A stretch of DNA of 64,000 nt from JALSNL01 sp036479585 (GCA_965224785.1 OZ245062.1:3844001-3908000); one strand, 5' to 3'. Counted from the stretch's first letter, positions 37,104-47,004 are shown. The notes: generated from the letters alone by a model not told the origin. Program-made: numbers and translations.

Positions 37104-39272
37104 CTATTTTAATACTAGCATTTTATGTACTTGATTAAATTCATCGGTTGTAATTTTATAGAAATATACTCCGCTTGTTAATTCGGTAGCATCAAAACTC
37201 ACTTCATAATTCCCAGCTGTTTGTTTTTGGTTTACAAGCGTTGCAACTTCTTTGCCTATAACATCGTAAACCTTTAGTGTTACATTGCTAAACGACTTAG
37301 TATGTTTTTCTACATTAGGGATTGAGTATTTTATTGTTGTTGTTGGGTTGAACGGATTTGGATAATTTTGATATAGCTGATAATCTGTTGGTACAGCAAG
37401 TACTTCAGCAATTTCATTATTTACAAATTCATTTGTGCCGATAACTAACTGAAGTTTTCTTACTGTATTGGAACTAATAAAACTATACTCTTGTGATTTT
37501 TTTAATTCTTTAACTGTTTGATTTTTTTTATCAATTAACATTATAGCATATTCTTCCGGGACATCTTTTATATTTTCGAAAGATAGTTTAACTATATCTT
37601 CTATATTTGTCTTTACTTCAAAATTCCATACCTCTCCTTCTTCAAATTCCGGTCTTGCATCTTTGCTGTATGTTTTACTTATTTTATCCCAGTCATTGTG
37701 CGGAAAGTATAATGAGATATATTCACCAATCACAGGTGGTTCAGGACGGTCTTGATTATCCCAATCCTTTGATGAACCAGATACAAGTGCTACAATATTG
37801 TTATAGTCAACAGCATTTTGACAACTTGCAGAAATATTTATTTCCCATAATGATTTTGTCATTTCATTTTTTGCTTTTTTTGACAAACTGGAACTGGTTA
37901 TCGCTGGATTAACTAATAACTCAGTAATATTTTCCGAATGCACCGCATAACCTTCAAAGGGTTTTAACGATTCCGTGAAAGGACTCCACGAACCAGAAAA
38001 AGATTCAATAGTAAAATTTTGACTATTTGCTAAACTTAAATTTGATAATGGAATTGGGTAGTTAAACGGGTTGCCAATAAACGTCCAGCCGGCATTTAGG
38101 GGAATTGCAAAAGGTTCATTTGTTTTAATAGATTTAGCTGGACCAGTATCTATTTTTTTATCTGCGTCTTTCACAATTAACCAATATGCAATACCAGTTT
38201 TAATTTTTAAGGTGCTTGTGTTTTCTTTATATGATTGTTCATTTCCCATCTCGAACAGTCTCCATTTTGTTTTATCGTAGCTACCTAAATCATCATCAAA
38301 AATAGATTCACTATTTTTATTCTCGATATCCAATGGAAAGGAAATTAATCGATACGCGGTTTGAACACTTCCAGATGGTTGAGCGGTTTCTTTAACAAGT
38401 CCTTCACCGTTTACTCTGACAGGCAAAATTATTACGCCAGTACTAGGTTCTCTTTTTTTATTACTTAATGAGTCTGCTGCTGTTATATAATATTCCAACC
38501 CTCTTAAAGTAACTTCGTTATTTGGTATATCTCCACTATATGTATTTCCGCTTGCTGACATATCTAAAGATTTAAAAATTATTTCCCCACCTTTACGGTA
38601 AAATAATTGTGCATTGGATACTTGTTCGTTATCTGTAATATTTGCAGTTATGGTTATTGTTTGGTTTATCTCAACAAATAATGCCGGATTATGTGTGATA
38701 GTAGGAGGTTCAACATCCTGAGTACTAACTTGAACTGAGAAGACTCCACTTGTTGGTTCTCTTATATCATTCCCAGAAGTATCTACAGCAGTTAAGTAAT
38801 ATTCTAAACCTTCTGTAGTAACTTCACTGCTCGGTATATCAGCACTATAAACACTTTCATTTGCTGTCATATTTATTAAGATAAAATTGACTTCCCCAAT
38901 CTTACGGTAAAATAATTGTGCATTTGATACCTGCTTGTCATCTGTAATATTTGCAGAAATAGTTATTGTTTTATTTGTCTCAACAAGTAAGACCGGAGTA
39001 TGTTTGATAACTGGAGCTTGAGTATCAGTATTTGTTGTATCAAAAAATAATTTGAAAATAAATCCCGACGATACATTAAATTCCCCTCCAGTTAAAATAC
39101 TGTTGGGTGAAGGCTGCCCAATTGTTGAATTAAGCACAAATGCACCACCTTGTACTATACCTCCAGCACTACTTTGGACAGATGTCTGAATATCTATCTG
39201 AGCAATAACACCACCATAGATAAATAATATAAATGTAAATTGAATTACTAAATGCAACCAAATACGCTTCAT
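37104..39272 (-). CDS. Secreted protein with two repeat domains and a type IX sorting-type C-terminal domain
   Basis: The protein has a signal peptide (ends near residue 25, VIAQ) and an N-terminal segment with VQSSAGGIVQGGAFVLNSTIGQ. Two ~100-residue Ig/fibronectin-like repeats follow, each with PVI-H-P-L-VE-N-TITI-ANITD and Y-D-IP--EVT--GLEYY (about 90-190 and 190-285). A central beta-rich region then leads to a C-terminal sorting domain carrying NYPNPFNPTTTIKYSIP, GKEVATLVN and GVYFYKITT. That ending is used for export through the type IX system and surface attachment in Bacteroidota relatives. It is transcribed after the collar-like gene at 39,296. The ligand is unknown. Confidence 0.85.
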   Translation of the reverse strand: MKRIWLHLVIQFTFILFIYGGVIAQIDIQTSVQSSAGGIVQGGAFVLNSTIGQPSPNSILTGGEFNVSSGFIFKLFFDTTNTDTQAPVIKHTPVLLVETNKTITISANITDDKQVSNAQLFYRKIGEVNFILINMTANESVYSADIPSSEVTTEGLEYYLTAVDTSGNDIREPTSGVFSVQVSTQDVEPPTITHNPALFVEINQTITITANITDNEQVSNAQLFYRKGGEIIFKSLDMSASGNTYSGDIPNNEVTLRGLEYYITAADSLSNKKREPSTGVIILPVRVNGEGLVKETAQPSGSVQTAYRLISFPLDIENKNSESIFDDDLGSYDKTKWRLFEMGNEQSYKENTSTLKIKTGIAYWLIVKDADKKIDTGPAKSIKTNEPFAIPLNAGWTFIGNPFNYPIPLSNLSLANSQNFTIESFSGSWSPFTESLKPFEGYAVHSENITELLVNPAITSSSLSKKAKNEMTKSLWEINISASCQNAVDYNNIVALVSGSSKDWDNQDRPEPPVIGEYISLYFPHNDWDKISKTYSKDARPEFEEGEVWNFEVKTNIEDIVKLSFENIKDVPEEYAIMLIDKKNQTVKELKKSQEYSFISSNTVRKLQLVIGTNEFVNNEIAEVLAVPTDYQLYQNYPNPFNPTTTIKYSIPNVEKHTKSFSNVTLKVYDVIGKEVATLVNQKQTAGNYEVSFDATELTSGVYFYKITTDEFNQVHKMLVLK

Positions 39273-39295
39273 TTTATTCTCCCTCGTTTATTTTT

Positions 39296-40252
39296 TCATT
39301 GAATTGGAATCACATCTGGTGCAGTAGTGATGATTGACGAATTTGATGATGAAACAGATACATTTCCATAAGCAGTAGGGAAATACTGTGCTGTTAAAAC
39401 TGGAGCCCTTACATCAGCGCTTCCATTGTTAAGATATTTTTGAGCTTGTAGTCTATATGTATATGTACCCTCTTCTACTGTATAAACTCGCTGAACACTA
39501 CAGTCATAATAATAAGTACCAACGGTAGGAAAAGAGCTCATGTAAATAAATGAGAATGAACCCAGGCTAAATGTACTTTCAGCATTCCCAATTTCATCTG
39601 CAATTTGCATATATATTCCATTGAAAGATGTTGTCCCAAATAACCGTGTTGTTCCTCTTCCTGAAACAAAAATATAACCAGATTTGGGAACTGAAATAGT
39701 AACTGTTACTAAGTCTGTATAGCTGTCTGGATTTAATATAATTGATGCTACAGAGTCTTTGAAAGCAATTCCCGATTCGTCATTTATTTTATCGGCAGAT
39801 ATTATATCTTCCGCAATATCATCGTTCCCAACCTCTCCATCTTGTATCATTGTTCCGGTTATTGAATTTGGAACAACTTCCTCAGCAATTAATGCATAAG
39901 CTACACTTGTAAATTGTGAGCGTGGAGTTAATGATGTTCCATTTACACTAACTTCAAGAAATCTACTACCAGAACTACTAAATAAATCTGAAGGAAACGT
40001 TGTTACACTACCCAACAATACATTAAATATTCCATTTGTTATAGTTACACTTTGTGTTTCACTCCATAGATTTGTTCCTTCTGTCTCAGCATCAAACAAG
40101 GTAAAAGTTATGCTTGCAGTATTATTTAATGGAACATTATTCTCACTAATATTACCTTGATAATTAATCAGTTGCGGAACTTGTGCTTGTAGAAAAATTG
40201 AGCTGGAAAATAGAAATATTATATAAAGTAATTTGAATGCTCTTTTTCTCAT
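39296..40252 (-). CDS. Exported beta-structured protein with tail-fibre-collar-like N-terminus
   Basis: A signal peptide (ends near LQAQ) is followed by VPQLINYQGNISENNVPLNN and TITFTLFDAETEGTNLW-type sequence, then RFLEVSVNG and FTSVAYALIAEEV, the pattern of a small beta domain common in Bacteroidota/Ignavibacteria exported proteins and in phage-tail collar-type proteins. The rest (about residues 125-318) is a beta-sandwich-like region without a named family. It precedes the type IX-sorted protein gene by 23 bp, and both probably belong to one surface-protein transcript headed by the TPR protein. Confidence 0.7.
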   Translation of the reverse strand: MRKRAFKLLYIIFLFSSSIFLQAQVPQLINYQGNISENNVPLNNTASITFTLFDAETEGTNLWSETQSVTITNGIFNVLLGSVTTFPSDLFSSSGSRFLEVSVNGTSLTPRSQFTSVAYALIAEEVVPNSITGTMIQDGEVGNDDIAEDIISADKINDESGIAFKDSVASIILNPDSYTDLVTVTISVPKSGYIFVSGRGTTRLFGTTSFNGIYMQIADEIGNAESTFSLGSFSFIYMSSFPTVGTYYYDCSVQRVYTVEEGTYTYRLQAQKYLNNGSADVRAPVLTAQYFPTAYGNVSVSSSNSSIITTAPDVIPIQ

Positions 40253-40298
40253 TGTATAATCTCCTTATTATTATTATAAAATAAATTATTTATTTACT

Positions 40299-40892
40299 TT
40301 AAGGCAAATCCGGCGGTCCGGGTAAATCACTTTCACTTGTTGGGGGAGGATCACTACCACCGCTAAGTAATAAAACAACTACTGCCACAACTGCAGCAGC
40401 TCCACCTGCTATATAATACCAAAGATTGGAACTTTTCTTTTTCTTAGAAGTTTTGGTTGTTTGAACTTCAGTTTTTATTTCAGAAGTTTTTCTTTCTTCA
40501 ATTTTTTCTGTAACTAAATTTACAAATGTCGGCGGATCTTGTTCTAAATCGGGCTGATAGTTTGGTACAATATCTAATAGCTTACTTACAGCCGTTTTTG
40601 CTTCTTTAAGATAATCATTGGCTATATAAGTAAGCCCCAATAATCTGTAAGCTTTCATCTTAGAATCTTGCGATAGGTTTTCTTTACCGAGACACTGTGT
40701 AATTATTACAACAGCCTCATCAAATTGCCCTGAATCATATTTACTTTGTGCATTTGCTAATTCCTTTTCACATTCGCTTTGCGATTGAGCAATTATATTG
40801 CTAAACTTTCCTACAATTGGTGTAAATATTAAAGTCAACATTAAAAAGCATACTAGAAAAATATTGGTTACGTTTTCAATTATTTTCCACAT
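40299..40892 (-). CDS. TPR-type membrane protein
   Basis: The 197-residue protein has an N-terminal hydrophobic segment (signal/anchor), a short TPR-like helical repeat region (residues ~40-110 with YDSGQFDEAVVIITQCL), a polar linker with KTSKKKKSS, and a second membrane segment (IAGGAAAVVAVVVLLLSGG) before a proline-rich tail SESDLPGPPDLP. It probably sits in the inner membrane with its helical part on the periplasmic side. It lies between a T6SS kinase gene and two exported-protein genes on the same strand; a structural or scaffolding role is inferred only from the TPR-like repeats. Confidence 0.6.
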   Translation of the reverse strand: MWKIIENVTNIFLVCFLMLTLIFTPIVGKFSNIIAQSQSECEKELANAQSKYDSGQFDEAVVIITQCLGKENLSQDSKMKAYRLLGLTYIANDYLKEAKTAVSKLLDIVPNYQPDLEQDPPTFVNLVTEKIEERKTSEIKTEVQTTKTSKKKKSSNLWYYIAGGAAAVVAVVVLLLSGGSDPPPTSESDLPGPPDLP

Positions 40893-41056
40893 TCGTACCT
40901 CCTTTTTGAAATGATAATAATTTATTTAATTAGTAATATTGTTCACAAATGTATTATGCCTGCGGACTGTTTTGTAATTAAGATTTATAATGTAAGGCTT
41001 TAAGAGTAGATTTAATTTAATGGAATTGAGTTTTATGATATAAATAAAATTGGTTT

Positions 41057-41133
41057 TCGGAATGAAATATCTCTGCAACTACAAATATCGAGATTCTTCA
41101 TTTAGACAAAAAACGCCTCCATTCAGAATGACC
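41057..41133. repeat. Degenerate palindromic repeat, copy B, in a 330-bp gap
   Basis: GAATGAAATATCTC...AAATATCGAGATTCTTCATTT and a terminal ATTCAGAATGACC match copies at 25,846, 57,094 and 61,366, though the leading GTCAT end has decayed. The rest of the gap between the kinase gene and the TPR gene (40,893-41,222) is AT-rich, with no other recognisable signal. Confidence 0.55.
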
Positions 41134-41222
41134 AGTATTAACGAAGATAAACATTCGATGACAAATTCTATAATTTGAGAATCAATTTCGATAAATATTT
41201 TAAAAAATAAAAATTTCTAGTG

Positions 41223-43193
41223 TTATTTTTCTCTCAGTTCAAAATGTATTGGAGTTGTTGCATCCGATTCAATATTTATTTTATATTCTTCTCTCAACAA
41301 TTGGTAACCATCTTTCTTTACAGTAATAGTATGTAAACCAGCTCTTAATTTTATTACCTTTGGTGTTACTTTACCAATTGACTTTCCATCAACATAGATT
41401 TGACATAGTTTTTGATTAGATGTTACTGTTAATCTAAACTGCTTATTAAAATTGATTTTAAAATCATAAAATTTATCTCTTTCAATAGCAATTCTTTTTT
41501 CCCATTTACCAAAAGTAGGATGTGTAACTTTCAATATATATGAGCCGGTAGATAATTCCAGTCCATAAGGTTTATTTGTTCCTTCAACTTTTAATTCATC
41601 ATCAATATATATTGATCCAAACGGAAGAGGAAAAATATTAATAGTACCAATTGCAGAAGTCTGCTCTTGTTTTATTTCCTCTTCAATTTGCTGTTCCTCA
41701 ATCTGAGCTACTATTAGTTCTAATCTTGGGGATATTGTTTTAACTTTATTCTCTTGCACAACAATTCGTTTTGAATAATCAGCATAATTTTTTTTGCTGA
41801 TTTTAAGGTTATATTTTCCAGGCTTTAACTCATCATATTTATGTGGTGTAGTACCTTTAAAAATACCATTGAGCGTTATACTTGCTCCGGAAGGTCTTGA
41901 GCTTATATTAAGTCCGCCATAAATCTCTTTTGAATTTTCACTAATTACTTCTGCTGCACCTGCACTAAGCAATGAAGGCAAGCTTTGTAAAATAAAAGTA
42001 ACATTATTGAGCTTACCTTTTTTAACCGCTATTGTAGTATCAATAGTTGAAAATCCTATTCTTTTAATATTCAAAACTAAGTTTGATTCTGTAACGGAAA
42101 AATTATTAATTGGAGAAATCCCAATTGAATCACCATTTATAAATACAGTTGCATATTCAGGTATTGTACTTACAGAAATTTTTGTTATAATCGGTATTTT
42201 TAAATGCTCATCTCGATTTGAATTATCAGTTAAATTATTTAAAATTCCAGTAAACAATAATATTAGAAGAACTATTACTGCACTTATTAATGCCAAAAAG
42301 ATTGGCTGCTTATAAATCGGTTTTATTTCTATTGACTTAGTTCTTTTTCCTTTTGTTTTTTTTTCTTCATATTCATTAAATGCTTTTAACATTTCATCAG
42401 CACTTTGGTAACGTTTATTAGGATCGTTTGAAATAGCTTTTTGAATTATTTTTCCTAATTGCTTTGGCAGATTAGAATTAAGCTTAACTGGAGAAGGAAT
42501 CTCACCATCAACAATTTGCTTTTGAATAGTAAAATCAGAATCTGTTTTATCGAAAGGTACTTTCCCTGCAAACATCTCGTAGATAGTCATACCAATAGAA
42601 TAGATATCACTTCTTTTATCAACATTCTTTAATCCCTTTACCTGCTCAGGAGACATATAGTATAATGTACCCGCTCTCATTTGAGTAACAGTACTGTCTC
42701 TGCCATGCGATTGTAATACTTTTGCTAAACCAAAATCAGTAACTTTAACTTTTCCGTCATCAGTCAGCAAAATATTACTTGCCTTTATATCTCTGTGAAG
42801 TATTCCAACCTTATGTGCATGACCAATTGCGTTTAATAATTGCCTGCTTACTGAAATTGCACCATCTAAAGGGAGCACACCTTTCTCTCTAATTCTTTCA
42901 GTAAGAGTTTGCCCATCCACAAATTCCATAACAATGAAAATACCTTCATCAGTTTCACGAAAAGTATAAATAGAAACAATATTAGGATTTTCTAACCGAG
43001 CAAGTGCTTTTGCTTCAGTTTTAAATCTTCTCAAAAAATCTTCATCTCTTGCAAGAACCGGATCAATCATTTTTAATGCAACTGTTTTTTCTAAAGTTGT
43101 ATCAACAGCCTTATATACCGTACCCATTCCACCCTTACCAAGAACAGATTGAATTTTGTAATTATCTATCGTTTTACCAATCATCGAATCCAT
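41223..43193 (-). CDS. Membrane Ser/Thr protein kinase with PEGA domains (T6SS-linked)
   Basis: The N-terminal kinase domain is complete: the glycine-rich loop GKGGMGTVY, Lys41 in VALKMI, HRDIKASN at 133-140, DFG at 153-155 and an activation loop with threonines before SPEQ. A membrane span at ~297-318 is followed by four PEGA-type beta repeats of ~60-70 residues (from about 340 to the end, with motifs such as SSRPSGASITLNG and KKDGYQLLREEY) on the outer side. It should phosphorylate cytoplasmic partners, most obviously the FHA-domain protein two genes upstream. Its start is four bases after the PP2C stop; the trio is a typical T6SS phospho-switch. PEGA domains suggest sensing at the envelope. 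Confidence 0.9.
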   Translation of the reverse strand: MDSMIGKTIDNYKIQSVLGKGGMGTVYKAVDTTLEKTVALKMIDPVLARDEDFLRRFKTEAKALARLENPNIVSIYTFRETDEGIFIVMEFVDGQTLTERIREKGVLPLDGAISVSRQLLNAIGHAHKVGILHRDIKASNILLTDDGKVKVTDFGLAKVLQSHGRDSTVTQMRAGTLYYMSPEQVKGLKNVDKRSDIYSIGMTIYEMFAGKVPFDKTDSDFTIQKQIVDGEIPSPVKLNSNLPKQLGKIIQKAISNDPNKRYQSADEMLKAFNEYEEKKTKGKRTKSIEIKPIYKQPIFLALISAVIVLLILLFTGILNNLTDNSNRDEHLKIPIITKISVSTIPEYATVFINGDSIGISPINNFSVTESNLVLNIKRIGFSTIDTTIAVKKGKLNNVTFILQSLPSLLSAGAAEVISENSKEIYGGLNISSRPSGASITLNGIFKGTTPHKYDELKPGKYNLKISKKNYADYSKRIVVQENKVKTISPRLELIVAQIEEQQIEEEIKQEQTSAIGTINIFPLPFGSIYIDDELKVEGTNKPYGLELSTGSYILKVTHPTFGKWEKRIAIERDKFYDFKINFNKQFRLTVTSNQKLCQIYVDGKSIGKVTPKVIKLRAGLHTITVKKDGYQLLREEYKINIESDATTPIHFELREK

Positions 43194-43196
43194 TTG

Positions 43197-45137
43197 TTAG
43201 TTTACCTTTGATTGAAATTGGTTGTCTTTATTTTCAGTTTGTATCGCATTACTTATTTTAATTTTCGAAAAGTGTACATAAGTATTTTTATCGGCAAATA
43301 AACCAACCTTCCCTCTAACTAACTTTTTATTGTACCAAGCTTTTAAAAGTTTTTGGTTGTTATAAATCATTATCCAAGGTCCTAAGCACTTCAATTTTAT
43401 TTTATGAATTATTGAATTGATTTTATCATCTAACTCCAACGGAATTGAGAGTAATTGCTTTTGAAAATCATTTACAAATTCAAGTAGTTTTAAATTACCA
43501 TCTTGTTCTATTGAAATAAGAAAATATGTTTCAATATTCAGATCTTTATCTTTCATATAACCAACAATAAGACCAACTCCATTGGCTTGATTGTTTTTAT
43601 TAAGTCGTATATCAACTTCAAAATCTACATCATTATAGGATTTAGTGGAAAGTACTTTTTTAGTTCGGAGTGTTGATTTCAATGTAACTTCATTAGGCCC
43701 AAATAAAAAGTCGTCTTCCGAAAGCCCATTAATTATCCAGTTTGGAACATTGCCGGATAATGTGATTTTTTCATTGTTTTCTTTCCTAGATTGAACTTTT
43801 GGTTTATCTAAATCAACATCTTTCTCAAATACTGATGGTGTAGATGTATCTGGTTCAATATTGGAATTTTTAATTTCATTTTTACAAAATTTTATTTCTC
43901 TCAGTATTTGCTCGTCGTTAGGTTTTAACTTTATTGCTTTATTATAAAAGATAATGGCTCTCTGAAATTCTTTTTTTTTTTGGAATTTATTTGCCTGCTT
44001 TATATGTTGATTTGTAATTTTATAAATGCCATCCAACGCACCCATGTGTAGTGGTTTACTCTCTAAAATTTTTTGATAATATTTTAGTGCTTCATCTAAA
44101 TCTTTTTTTACATATTTGCTTTCAGCATTGCTAAATAATTCATCAATATTTGAAATAGTTTTTGCATCAGTATTTTCTAAATTTTTGCCTATCACAATCT
44201 TATTGTTTTTATCCGGCAATACTGGAGATTCTTCTTCTATACTTGAGCTTTGAGCAAAGAGCAAATAAATAATAACAGCTGTTAATATTAGAATTGCCAC
44301 AGCTCCAAGAGCAAACAATTTTTTTGATATTTTCCCATCGCTCTGGATAACTGGAGTTGAAAGTTGATCATTTTGACCATCGATTTTTATTATTTGAACT
44401 GTTACATTATCTGTTCCGCCTCTTTCATTAGCAAGATTTATTAATTTATCACATGCATCTTTGGGTGAATTAGATAAAACCATTTTCTTTAATTCTTCTT
44501 TTGTTACCTTACTTAAACCATCCGAACATAAAAGAAAATAATCTCCCGAACTTACAGAAATATTATCCTTAGTATCAATTTCTATTTTAGGTTCAATGCC
44601 TAATGCTCTTACCAAGATAGATTTACCGGGATGTATTTTTGCTTCTTCTTTGGATAGTATTCCTTTTCTATACATTTCCTCAACTTCAGTATGGTCGCTT
44701 GAAAGCTGATGAATTGACTCTTTGTTTATTTTGTAAACTCTGCTGTCTCCAACGTGAGCAATAAAAGCCCGCTCCTTATTTATTACAAGTGATGTACAGG
44801 TTGTTCCCATCCTGCGTAATTGCAATTTTCCTTCTGAGTGATTATATATATTAGAATTTGCATCTTCGAATGCATCTTGCAGACAGTTTATTATTTTATG
44901 AGATGAGCATGAAAAATATTTTTCACTAACCGTTTTAACAGCTAAGCTGCTCGCATCTTTGCCTCCTTCATGTCCTCCCATTCCATCAGCAGTTATAAAT
45001 AAAATTCCCTTTGGTTGATAAATATTATTTGAGTTTTTAGGAAATTTTCCAAAACTATCTTGATTTTCAGAGCGTACAACACCCACATCCGAAAATCCCG
45101 CATACTCAATTTCTAATTCATTTTCCTTTATATTCAC
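43197..45137 (-). CDS. PP2C phosphatase with TPR region and C-terminal lectin-like domain (T6SS-linked)
   Basis: Residues ~10-255 are a PP2C domain with ENQD, DGMGGHEGG (51-59), CSDGLSK and TDNVTV metal-ligand motifs. A membrane span lies at ~274-294, a TPR-like stretch at ~335-420 (LDEALKYYQKIL and RAIIFYNKAIKL), and a C-terminal beta-sandwich (about 470-640) resembles LamG/DUF1080-type domains. The enzyme reverses the action of the neighbouring kinase; its outer half probably senses or binds wall or surface glycans (inference). The start is GTG at 45,137, three bases after the FHA gene stop, and the stop is four bases before the kinase start, so all three are one transcription unit. Confidence 0.88.
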   Translation of the reverse strand: MNIKENELEIEYAGFSDVGVVRSENQDSFGKFPKNSNNIYQPKGILFITADGMGGHEGGKDASSLAVKTVSEKYFSCSSHKIINCLQDAFEDANSNIYNHSEGKLQLRRMGTTCTSLVINKERAFIAHVGDSRVYKINKESIHQLSSDHTEVEEMYRKGILSKEEAKIHPGKSILVRALGIEPKIEIDTKDNISVSSGDYFLLCSDGLSKVTKEELKKMVLSNSPKDACDKLINLANERGGTDNVTVQIIKIDGQNDQLSTPVIQSDGKISKKLFALGAVAILILTAVIIYLLFAQSSSIEEESPVLPDKNNKIVIGKNLENTDAKTISNIDELFSNAESKYVKKDLDEALKYYQKILESKPLHMGALDGIYKITNQHIKQANKFQKKKEFQRAIIFYNKAIKLKPNDEQILREIKFCKNEIKNSNIEPDTSTPSVFEKDVDLDKPKVQSRKENNEKITLSGNVPNWIINGLSEDDFLFGPNEVTLKSTLRTKKVLSTKSYNDVDFEVDIRLNKNNQANGVGLIVGYMKDKDLNIETYFLISIEQDGNLKLLEFVNDFQKQLLSIPLELDDKINSIIHKIKLKCLGPWIMIYNNQKLLKAWYNKKLVRGKVGLFADKNTYVHFSKIKISNAIQTENKDNQFQSKVN

Positions 45138-45140
45138 TAA

Positions 45141-46568
45141 TTATTCCAATGGGTTATCAAAATCAAAACCAAACAATTGTGGATTTTCACAAATTACTGC
45201 AGCAGAAAAAATATAAAAAACATAATTATACGTTTCATCAGGAAAGTTTTTTCTATGTTTCTCTAACAAATGCCAAAAATTTCTCTCTCTTGGATTATCT
45301 GGCATTTCTAAAATAAATTTATGAATTAAAGCACCAACATTGTGTTCACCCCAATTGTAAGAAGCCATAACCAATAAACCTGAAGCTTGTGCATCAAAAG
45401 CATAAATATCATTTAAGTATCTTGCAGCAGCATCTGTAGCTTTAACAAAATTAAATCTTTCATCACGTGGATCGTAAATTGGCTTCTCAAGTAGAGGTCC
45501 AACTTTTAAACCATATTTTATAGCCGTACTATAAATAAACTGCCATATTCCTTTTGCATAACCATATCTGGTTTTTGGTCCAACAATTTTTGCTTTAAAG
45601 CTGCTTTCCTGTAATGCTAAATAAAAAAATTGAATTGGCAAATAATATTCGTTCATTTTTTTTATAACTATTTCATTATAGCCGTTAGATTTTGCACGTT
45701 TAAGAGAATTTACCAATCTGCTGCTTGACTGCCATTTTTTTATGTAGTTCTTTACTTCACCAATAAATTCCTTTGGGATATTAAGTTCACACTCTCCAAA
45801 TATTCTTGCCATTCTGAATATAATTTTTGTTTCTTCATCCATATCGTAAATTCCAAGCTTGTCAATAAATTGATCATATTTTTTACCCATTTCATAATGA
45901 TTATTTCTTATTTTATTGACTGTCTCAATAGCATTTTTATCTCCTGAAGTCATGATAGCATTAGATAATTTTGATAACTCAATCTCCATAGTTTTCATAT
46001 CATAAAAAATATTTTCAGCTAATTCTCTCTGTTTACTAATATCATTATATTGATAAACTGCATAACTTCCGGCAAGAATAAAAAGTATTCCAATAATTAC
46101 AATTACATATTTATACTTTTTCGATTTTTTTTTTTGAACAACTTGGAACGCCTGCCGAATCATTTTAGTATGTTCACCAGCCTCATTACCTTGTTGATTT
46201 TTATCGAAGTAATGGTTTATGTAATGATCAACCGAAGAACCGTCAGCTTTATTTGAGTGTTCTGTTTTTTTTTCGCTATTGATAATTACACTTATAACTG
46301 GTCCGTCTTTTCCAATTTCAATTTTAACATCATCTTCTAAATGTACTGTTGTAATTTTTTTACCGTTAATGTATGTACCGTTTGAACTTGTTAAATCGGA
46401 AACCCACCACTTGCCGTTATCATAATAGAATTCAACATGTTTCCTGCTTACAATTCCGTCATCAAATTGTATTGAACATTCATCTCCTCTTCCAATATTA
46501 AATGAATTTTTAAACACAAATTGTTTTTTTGAACACTTACCATGTTCAATGTTTATTATTATTTCCAT
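45141..46568 (-). CDS. FHA-domain / transmembrane / lytic transglycosylase fusion
   Basis: A cytoplasmic FHA domain (about 20-95 in the longer frame) has the phosphothreonine-binding pattern GR at 29-30, SRKH at 44-47 and SSNG at 64-67. A single membrane span lies at ~157-177. The periplasmic part includes a region of no named family and then an SLT-type lytic transglycosylase domain: catalytic-type glutamate 324 in ALQESSF, GIWQF at 343-347 and ASYNWG at 405-410. It thus joins a phosphorylation reader to a peptidoglycan-cleaving domain. The longer frame starts at a TTG (46,577); the ATG at 46,568 is preferred. Partners are the kinase and phosphatase genes that follow it. I do not know a named family with this exact fusion. 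Confidence 0.85.
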   Translation of the reverse strand: MEIIINIEHGKCSKKQFVFKNSFNIGRGDECSIQFDDGIVSRKHVEFYYDNGKWWVSDLTSSNGTYINGKKITTVHLEDDVKIEIGKDGPVISVIINSEKKTEHSNKADGSSVDHYINHYFDKNQQGNEAGEHTKMIRQAFQVVQKKKSKKYKYVIVIIGILFILAGSYAVYQYNDISKQRELAENIFYDMKTMEIELSKLSNAIMTSGDKNAIETVNKIRNNHYEMGKKYDQFIDKLGIYDMDEETKIIFRMARIFGECELNIPKEFIGEVKNYIKKWQSSSRLVNSLKRAKSNGYNEIVIKKMNEYYLPIQFFYLALQESSFKAKIVGPKTRYGYAKGIWQFIYSTAIKYGLKVGPLLEKPIYDPRDERFNFVKATDAAARYLNDIYAFDAQASGLLVMASYNWGEHNVGALIHKFILEMPDNPRERNFWHLLEKHRKNFPDETYNYVFYIFSAAVICENPQLFGFDFDNPLE

Positions 46569-46587
46569 TTTTTTCAACTACAATTCT

Positions 46588-47004
46588 TTAAGGAGAAATA
46601 ATTACCTTTGTCTGACTTGGAGCCACTTGACATCCAGCAGGCATATTTGCATTACTACCGTTGTGTCCCGTCATAGATGTTAGATGAGCACACTGCTGCC
46701 CTTCAATTTTTACTTTTGAACTGCATTTTTTATATGAAACTTTCCCCATATTCATTCCTGACATAACCCCTTTGTTTACTCCAGCCTCGTCTCCCATTGA
46801 ACGAGAAATTTCCGACTTTTTAGTAACAACTTCCTTACCAGCAAACTTTACTTTGGATGAAGTTTTTTTTGCTTGATTAAGCATGCCGGTATTGGGATAT
46901 GGAATTGGAATGGGTGGGGCCGGAGGAGCCGGAGTTAGACAAACATCCGGCATAGCAAAACACTGACCGCCCCCTTTAGTTGATGCAGGCAAACAAGCAG
47001 GCAT
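46588..47004 (-). CDS. DUF4150 PAAR-like T6SS tip protein
   Basis: The 138-residue protein is rich in Gly, Pro and Cys. It matches DUF4150/PAAR-like family features: MPACLPASTKGGGQCFAMPDVCLTPAPP near the N-terminus, a MSGMNMGKVSYKK segment, and CAHLTSMTGHNGSNANMPAG near the C-terminus, with cysteines and a histidine suited to metal binding. PAAR-type proteins cap the VgrG spike and sharpen it for membrane puncture. There is no toxin extension, so effector carriage must come from another protein. It follows the DUF3540 gene, consistent with tip assembly. A GGAA ribosome site precedes the ATG. Confidence 0.88.
   Translation of the reverse strand: MPACLPASTKGGGQCFAMPDVCLTPAPPAPPIPIPYPNTGMLNQAKKTSSKVKFAGKEVVTKKSEISRSMGDEAGVNKGVMSGMNMGKVSYKKCSSKVKIEGQQCAHLTSMTGHNGSNANMPAGCQVAPSQTKVIISP

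Noticed and set aside
40299..40892. Extra T6SS component (TPR protein next to the kinase gene)
   Set aside because: Position alone suggests it; the sequence matches no T6SS subunit, and a 330-bp gap with a repeat separates it from the cluster.
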